DNA of 64,000 nucleotides, taken from the NCBI GenBank assembly GCA_033296885.1, contig MU863897.1:276562-340561 (forward strand), given 5' to 3'. Source of the stretch: Triangularia verruculosa (Eukaryota > Ascomycota > Sordariomycetes > Sordariales > Podosporaceae). Both the position numbers and the translations under genes were made by a program. Below the pieces are notes generated by a model. It did not search any database. It worked only from the letters and a program-made list of their open reading frames with translations, and was not told the DNA's origin. Positions 58,476 through 64,000 of the stretch are shown here, one piece after another (within the stretch, counting starts at the first letter, position 1; the number at the start of each line of letters is the position of its first letter).

Positions 58476-59647
58476 ATGGATACCCCACCATCATCTCCTC
58501 CAAAGAAACAATGCCCTGGCGCCCAGCGCAACCACAGAGAGTGGCATCCATTTGGACACGGCAGAGGACTGCGAATGATCGATGGCGTGTACTACTGTAG
58601 GCTCACTCTGAAATACCAGAGAAGCACAAGTCGTGCTAACTGAAATCAGGCAACTGCAGGATCCCTCAGAAACTGAGGGCACAGCAAGTCATGTCCAACA
58701 GGAATGGTAATCAAGGCAGATGGTACTATAACTGTCCCAGCTGGGACCCTGAAAACAAATCAGGCTGTGGCCTGTATGCTTTTGAGGACGAGTTGGAGGT
58801 AAAACATCGCACATATGAGATGGAATGGAACTATCAGCCTTGTGAGACAAGCTGGTGGATTGACCCTACAACTAAGCCATTGGAGGGCGTCTCATCCTCT
58901 GCTCATCTATCAGCCAGTCAGCAGACGCTGTCGGGTGACGGCAGTGAGGTGAGACCGGGCAGTCACTACTACGGAGAAGATTGGGAGCAGAACGACGAGA
59001 GTGAGATGATGTACACCGCCGTTGAGAACAGCCCTGCGCCTACTTTCGCCTTTGAAGCTCCTCGCCAGTGGAGCGGTTCGCAGGCCAAGAAGTACAAGCA
59101 GATGTACCTGGTAGCAATGCCAAATGATGGTATCTCTATCAGCTCTGGAACAAGTACGGTGATGAATGGTCTGGAAAGCTTTGAGCTTTCCTCTCAGCGA
59201 TCTTATCAACACACTGTAAACAGTGTCACCTCTACTCCGAGCCGCAAGAGAAAGATTGGCGTCGGCCTCGGAAATCTACCGACACCTAGTACTGGGTCGA
59301 CAAAGATTCCTAGAAACACTCTCCTTGTCGCCACCGAACCCAGGTCTGGGAGCTCTTCCAAGCGCCGAAGAGAGACAGAGCCCGATGAGCTTCCGGCTAC
59401 ACCGACTACCAGCCGAACAATCAACGGACTGTACGCACCTCAGGTGCCGTCTATCGAAGAGGAAGACGAGTATCGGGGGGGTGAAGAAGGCGCTGCTTCA
59501 GTCAATAGGCTCCTGTTTCCTCGGTCCAGCCAAGTGTCGTCGCTCGACCGAGTCGTGGAGGTTGTCGAGAAACTCCAAAGGGACATCACGATGCTGAAGG
59601 AAAGGGACCGCATGAGAAGTAGTCAGGAGACGGTGGATACTGTCTGA
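58476..59647 (+). CDS. GRF-type zinc-finger / coiled-coil protein (copy 2)
   Basis: Two exons, 58476-58596 and 58650-59647, give 372 aa. Zinc ligands are Cys41, Cys43, Cys69 and Cys80 (VYYCNCR, RWYYNC, SGCGLYAFE). As in copy 1, the intron falls after the T of the first ligand codon, and both proteins place a Trp-Trp motif (SWW or EWW with a C-x-T or C-S-T before it) about 30 residues after the last Cys. This shows common descent by tandem duplication. The middle is Ser/Thr-rich with basic patches (SRKRKIGVGL, SSKRRRE) that could be nuclear signals, and the C-terminal 35 residues form a coiled coil (VVEVVEKLQRDITMLKERD). The acidic repeat of copy 1 is missing. The annotated start is ATG 58476; upstream frame has no ATG. 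Function unknown. Confidence 0.8.
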
Positions 59648-60572
59648 GAAGGCGTAATGAAGAAGGTCTGGTCATCTCAACCGTTGGTAATGTCTATGTT
59701 TGTGATGAGCGAACCCAGGTGTCAGTTAGTTGGGTAATGAGGGGTTCTCGTGCGTTGCAGCTGCACAACAACCAAAAGTTTAAACAAGACGATAATGGAT
59801 CCTGGGATCGCACCAGAATGACGATGCTTGCAGCCACCGAACCGACGCAGAGGCTAATCAATTGCCCACCTCAGCAAGCGGCGATGTCGCTATCAGAATA
59901 ATAGCCAATGTGGAAAGTCAATTGGTAGTCGCCCTGAAGCGCGGAGAGTAAAAGAGCACAGGCCGGGTTCCATTGCTCTTTAAACTGACGAAAAGTCGCG
60001 TGTCGCGTTCACGGGTTCCTGATTAAAGAAAAAGGCAGGGAAGCTGGTGCGATGTGGAACATGCAGAAACCTTGAAATTCGAAATGGGCTTGGCGCTGGG
60101 TTGCTCGATGAAAGCTTTCCCGAAGCGCTGTAATTGTTGACTTTGTTTCCTATTCGGGACCGTCAATCGCGTTTCCAGCGCTTGTGATTGGCTAGAACTA
60201 GACGCGGGCAGAGCAGATGGGCGGAGCCCGGCACACGACGTGGATCCGTTTTTTAGATGATTGTGCTTTCTGCACTACAGGTACCCAGATCGCGGTCGGC
60301 ACATATCCACCCCCTCTTTCAAAAGGGTCTTCCTGCCGCGGATTTCCCTGTCTGCGCGTCGACACCTTCATCAATCCTTCTCTTGCTTTCTCCCTCTCCT
60401 CTGCCGCTTCCTACATAGCCCTCCAGCACAGCTTCACCATCCCGTGCCGACAGGACGACGACGAGACACTCCCACAAGCTTTCCGACGGCGCCATTGTAG
60501 CATGCCCTGCTGACTCGGGCACGCTTCTCGCGATATACCCCCTTCCCCGCCCTCCTAAAAAATCAATTGACA
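59648..60572. promoter_or_regulatory. Intergenic: upstream region of the homeobox gene
   Basis: 925 bp between GRF copy 2 and the homeobox gene, transcribed in the same direction. A pyrimidine-rich stretch near 60.4-60.56 kb is probably its leader. No gene was seen. Confidence 0.5.
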
Positions 60573-62710
60573 ATGGACTACCAAGTTTCCTCACCACGCG
60601 CCTCCTCGCCATCACCAGCTCCCCGTTCTCAGTCCCCCATTGCATGGGGTGACGAACAGCAGCCGGGCTCTCCTACCACCGCCAGTGCCCTCCCCACGAT
60701 TCCGCAACAGTCCTCACCGGAATACAGACAGGAGTTTTCAAGATCAGTTGGAGAAAACGAAAGACACCCCAAGGGCAAGAGGAAACGCACCGCGTAAGTG
60801 ACAGTGGTACCCCGGCTGGCAGCCTTTGTTGGCTTGTATCCTTGATGTGGCCCTGCTTTACTGACAAAGACGCGTTCTTGTAGTGCCAAAGACAAGGCGA
60901 TTCTCGAGGCGGCTTACAATGCGAACCCAAAACCCGACAAGGCAGCGCGCCTCGATATTGTAAAGCGCGTCTCGCTTAATGAAAAAGAGGTCCAGGTTAG
61001 TGTGCCCAAGGACCAAGACGCGTACATATGCTCTGCCCCTACCGAGTTGGCGCTAACAGCCATGGCTAGATTTGGTTCCAGAACAGGAGACAAAACGACA
61101 GAAGAAAATCACGTCCCTTGTCGCCGCAAGAGCTCGCGGCCCTCAGATACGGCGGCATGCAGATCCTCTCTTCTGACCCCGCTCCCTACAATGCCTCCTT
61201 CAGCTCCGACATCACCACCACCTCTCCAGTTCAGCCAGTATCACACCCTGAGCAGGAACCGACGTCACCTGCCCAACCAGACCGACCTGTGTCTCAAGCT
61301 GGAGAGGAGGCTGAACCGATAGCCGAAGTACCCCGCGAGGCTAGAGAGTGGGAGGAACCCCAGGAGAACGCTAAGGAGCTGGCTACTCCCAAGCCAAGAC
61401 CTGCTCATGACCAGTCTTCAGCACTGTCACAGTCATTCTCGGCGTCGGTTGGCTATCTTTCCAACAGGTGGAATGCTGGCAACTCCTTCACCACCCCAGT
61501 AAATGCTGGTCGTGATGAGCCCTTCTCGTGGGTAACACCTATGATGCAGCCTATCACAGTGTCCCCTAACCCGAGCTACAGCCTTGAATCCTTCTCGTCG
61601 TCTTGTCCGCCAGCGTTCGCTGCTGGTTCAATCCTGCCCCCACCCAGCACTCAATCCTCTCGTTTCCGTATATCAATGTCTTTAGAAGGCAAGGCCGAAG
61701 TTGTGGCCTCGGTCATCTCACCACCCCGTCCCATTGCCGCTCCACCAACACCTGATATGCTGCAGTCACTTCGCTCCATTCGGCGGCCAAATCTGCAACG
61801 AAGTCACAGTGCTTCTCCTATTGTCACGCTTCCCCCTATTTCTGTTCTTACCAACTCTCTCACCAACCACAGCCCATTACCTCCACGCCTCACCCGTGGA
61901 AGATCAAGGGATGTACATGCCTGGCAGTTTGCCTGCGATGCCGAGAACCGCGAGGATGCTCTCACAGCACAGGCCAAGAACGAGAGCAACGGCTCCGCCA
62001 TCGCGGCTATCAGTCTTCTCAGGTCCACCAGCTCAACCGGTGGCAGCCCTCTTCAGCAGCAAAGCAGCAGTGCAAAGCGTAACGCCACCGTCAGCAAGGC
62101 GACCCCTCGTCCAGGCATGGCTAAAAAGGCCAAGCTGGGCAGAGCGTCAAGCAGTGTCGCGAGAATGCAGTCTGCTCTTGGACTGAGCGAGAAGGTTAAC
62201 TTCAGTAATCAGCAAGGTGTCAGCACTCCTTCAGAGAAGGTCAAGGTCTACGCCCAGCACTCCCCATCAGGACATGACTCCGACAAGGAGAACTGGAGTC
62301 CCGACGAAGACGGCAACCCTCGCACTCCTTATTACTCTCACGCTCAGTCAATTTCCGGAATGTCCACAACAGGTCGTCGTCCGCTTCCCTCCTCGGCTAC
62401 AAGGTCTGAAAAGGACTACAGAAAGCATCCCCGTCGCACTCCGGGAAACAACCGGGTAGGTCTAAATGACCGGGCCAACACAGCACCAGTAAAAGGGTGG
62501 GGCCATCGGCGGGACAAGCGCGCTGCTCAGGAGTCCGTGTTGGAAATCTTTGAGGATGACGAGGCTGAGAATAGGAGCCCCGCTTCTTCGAGGGCAGCAC
62601 TCGATGACGAAGTGGAGAGGTTCATGAGGGGCAACGTAAGCCCCAGCAAAAAGAGCGATGTGGATGCTGTGGCAGGGTTATTGAGTTTGAGCCAAGGCAA
62701 CTGGAGGTGA
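60573..62710 (+). CDS. Homeodomain transcription factor, Yox1-like
   Basis: Three exons, 60573-60793, 60884-60995 and 61070-62710, give 657 aa. The homeodomain covers about residues 67-125: GKRKRTAAKDKAILEAAY, then DIVKRVSLNEKEVQ, then recognition helix IWFQNRRQNDRRK (112-124). Both introns lie inside the homeodomain, which splits it over three exons. The rest is Ser/Pro-rich and low in known domains, with SP/TP sites that could be Cdk or MAPK targets and KRNATVSKATPRPGMAKKAK as a basic patch near 405. The opening MDYQVSSPRASSPSPAPRSQSP is Ser-Pro-rich too. Fungal relatives include yeast/fission-yeast Yox1, a repressor of G1/S and MCM1/MBF-driven genes, and developmental homeobox genes of Neurospora and Podospora; which of these is the orthologue cannot be told here. 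Confidence 0.92.
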
Positions 62711-63907
62711 ATGGCCTGATCTGTTACCTTTTGGCGTTGTACATGATATGAAAAGGCGTTTGTGCCAGGGTCCACTGGAGTTATTCATTGGTTTGGTTTT
62801 ATTTTGTCGGCGAGGTCAGGTCGACTGGGGCTGGACGGGTGGATGGGTTGGGGATTTATTGTATTTGTTTGTGATACCTGCCCTTTTCATGCTTTTGGGA
62901 AGGGCGTGCGTGTTTCATGAGGATGAGGATCCGGAGTTTTGTGGGGGGGTGGATAGGTTGGGATATCTTTTTTCTCTCGGGAGTCTCGAGAGTTCGCCAA
63001 TTTTCTGGGCGTCTTTTTGCTTTTGGCTGTTTGTTATATATGTGTTGCATCATTACACCAAAGAGGCTGGTCACAATGGTTGATACGGTTCTCGGATGGA
63101 GGGGATGGGAAAATGGCAGGATAGGAAATGATTACTTGGTGTACTGAACCATTCTTGGGGTCCATTGTTTGGTGATTGCTTTGATGACTTTTTTTGTGCA
63201 AGAGTTTGAAGATGTCACTGAAGGCAGGCAAGAAAAAAGAAAGGGGTTTGTTTAAGCTTAATGGGGTGATGACTGCTATGACGTATACAACCCAGCCTAC
63301 TGGGTAAGGGGTCTTGTTAGTGTGCACTACATTGACTGAAGAAGACAAGGTAGGTAATAAGGAGGGGTTTGTCGTCTTTTGGTGGGGGGGGGGGGGGTTC
63401 GATTGAGATGCGTGAAGATGTGAGCTCTCGGAGAATAAAATTATGTCCGAGGACCTGGAGCTGAATGATATCACTTCATATTTCACCATCTCATAGTCAT
63501 TGGCGTTGTCCAAAACATTGCAAGTGTGCATACTTGGTTGTTGGGCCTTTTTTTCTTTTTTTTTTTTTTTGGTTTCGAGAAAAGCATTCATCCAGAGTTC
63601 AGGAACCCTTCCTGAGGTTCAAGAGTTTGGCTTTCTTCGCTTCCTTGTCTCTTCTTTTGTTCGCGCTTTCAATGCTTGCTGGTTGTTGCTGTTACGTACA
63701 AGCACGCACCCGAGCCACCAAGACAGAAAGAAAAACAGTGCAAAAGACGATATTTATCCACAATAAATACCCAGTCAACACGGCAGAGTAAAACGGCTTC
63801 TTTTCCTTGTAGTACATTAACAGATCTAGCTAAGCCTTTTAGAAGGGGGGCAACAAATGTGGCATGATGTTTCGGCTTGCAGATGCGGTTGATATCCACT
63901 CCCCTCG

Positions 63908-63909
<2 letters not shown>
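62711..63909. other. 3' flank of the homeobox gene, right-edge intergenic DNA
   Basis: No supported gene. It has a T/G-rich 3' flank, a G14 run at 63384-63397 and a T14 run near 63557. Confidence 0.45.
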
Positions 63910-63961
<52 letters not shown>

Positions 63962-64000
63962 CGGGGGGGGGGGGGGGGGGGGGCGCCGGGGGGCGGGGGC
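63910..64000. repeat. 91-base poly-G tail, likely artefact
   Basis: Nearly all G with only six C (for example 63962). It is unlike the flanking DNA and unlike a fungal telomere (TTAGGG). Such a tract at a sequence end is typical of a dark-cycle poly-G read artefact or unresolved gap rather than real chromosome. Confidence 0.8.

Noticed and set aside
62748..63083. A Trp/Phe/Leu-rich 111-codon frame after the homeobox gene
   Set aside because: It sits in the 3' flank just after the stop codon, in T/G-rich DNA that gives hydrophobic codons by chance.
63910..64000. Telomere at the right end
   Set aside because: The tract is poly-G, with no TTAGGG/CCCTAA repeat.

Overview
The window is about 64 kb of nuclear DNA from a filamentous ascomycete, most probably a Sordariomycete of the Sordariales type. 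The signs are short introns (roughly 50-150 nt) with GTNNGN donors, CTAAC/CTGAC branch sites and YAG acceptors; gene spacing of about 3 kb; near-balanced base composition with no AT-rich repeat-decayed blocks; and a gene set (LaeA-like methyltransferase, Pal1-like protein, Yox1-type homeobox protein, class V chitinase) typical of moulds. I see no transposon, virus, CRISPR, rRNA or operon. Exon boundaries were worked out by hand from splice signals and reading phase; every spliced model closes in frame.

Layout, left to right. 0.7-3.0 kb (-): RSC4-like tandem bromodomain subunit. 4.2-4.7 (+): CKS1. 6.0-8.0 (+): ERO1. 9.0-9.4 (-): possible small gene. 9.9-10.9 (-): USB1 U6 snRNA exonuclease. 12.0-13.8 (+): Pal1-like protein with a separate first exon. 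14.2-15.2 (-): GRF zinc-finger gene that looks broken. 17.8-19.2 (-): PNG1. 24.0-26.7 (-): UTP4. 27.5-29.0 (+): nicotinate phosphoribosyltransferase. 30.3-32.3 (+): APC-family permease. 36.9-38.1 (+): LaeA-like methyltransferase. 41.5-42.5 (-): mismatch uracil-DNA glycosylase. 43.2-44.7 (+): UDP-N-acetylglucosamine pyrophosphorylase. 45.8-46.5 (+): SYM1/Mpv17. 46.8-48.2 (-): DSK2 ubiquilin. 49.0-49.5 (-): possible decayed Cys-rich gene. 52.0-53.3 (+): GH18 chitinase-like protein. 56.9-58.0 and 58.5-59.6 (+): two tandem GRF zinc-finger/coiled-coil genes. 60.6-62.7 (+): homeobox regulator. The last 91 bases are almost pure G and look like an assembly or sequencing artefact.

Most genes are unlinked housekeeping functions: chromatin remodelling, cell cycle, ER oxidative folding, glycoprotein quality control, U6 and 18S RNA processing, NAD salvage, cell-wall precursor supply, DNA repair and ubiquitin shuttling. 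Several head-to-head pairs share one promoter region (RSC4/CKS1, USB1/Pal1-like, UTP4/NPT1, uracil glycosylase/UAP1). UAP1, which makes UDP-GlcNAc for chitin and N-glycans, and the chitinase-like gene both touch chitin metabolism but lie 8 kb apart with unrelated genes between.

The least described part is the set of three GRF zinc-finger loci. Two are tandem paralogues. The third, 42 kb away on the other strand, has the same phase-1 intron splitting the first zinc-ligand Cys codon, but with a start codon out of frame behind a (CA)10 microsatellite and a decayed coiled-coil tail. Other points are a bromodomain 1 lacking its acetyl-lysine Asn, a chitinase motif with Asp replaced by Val, and a PNG1 whose catalytic triad is intact.
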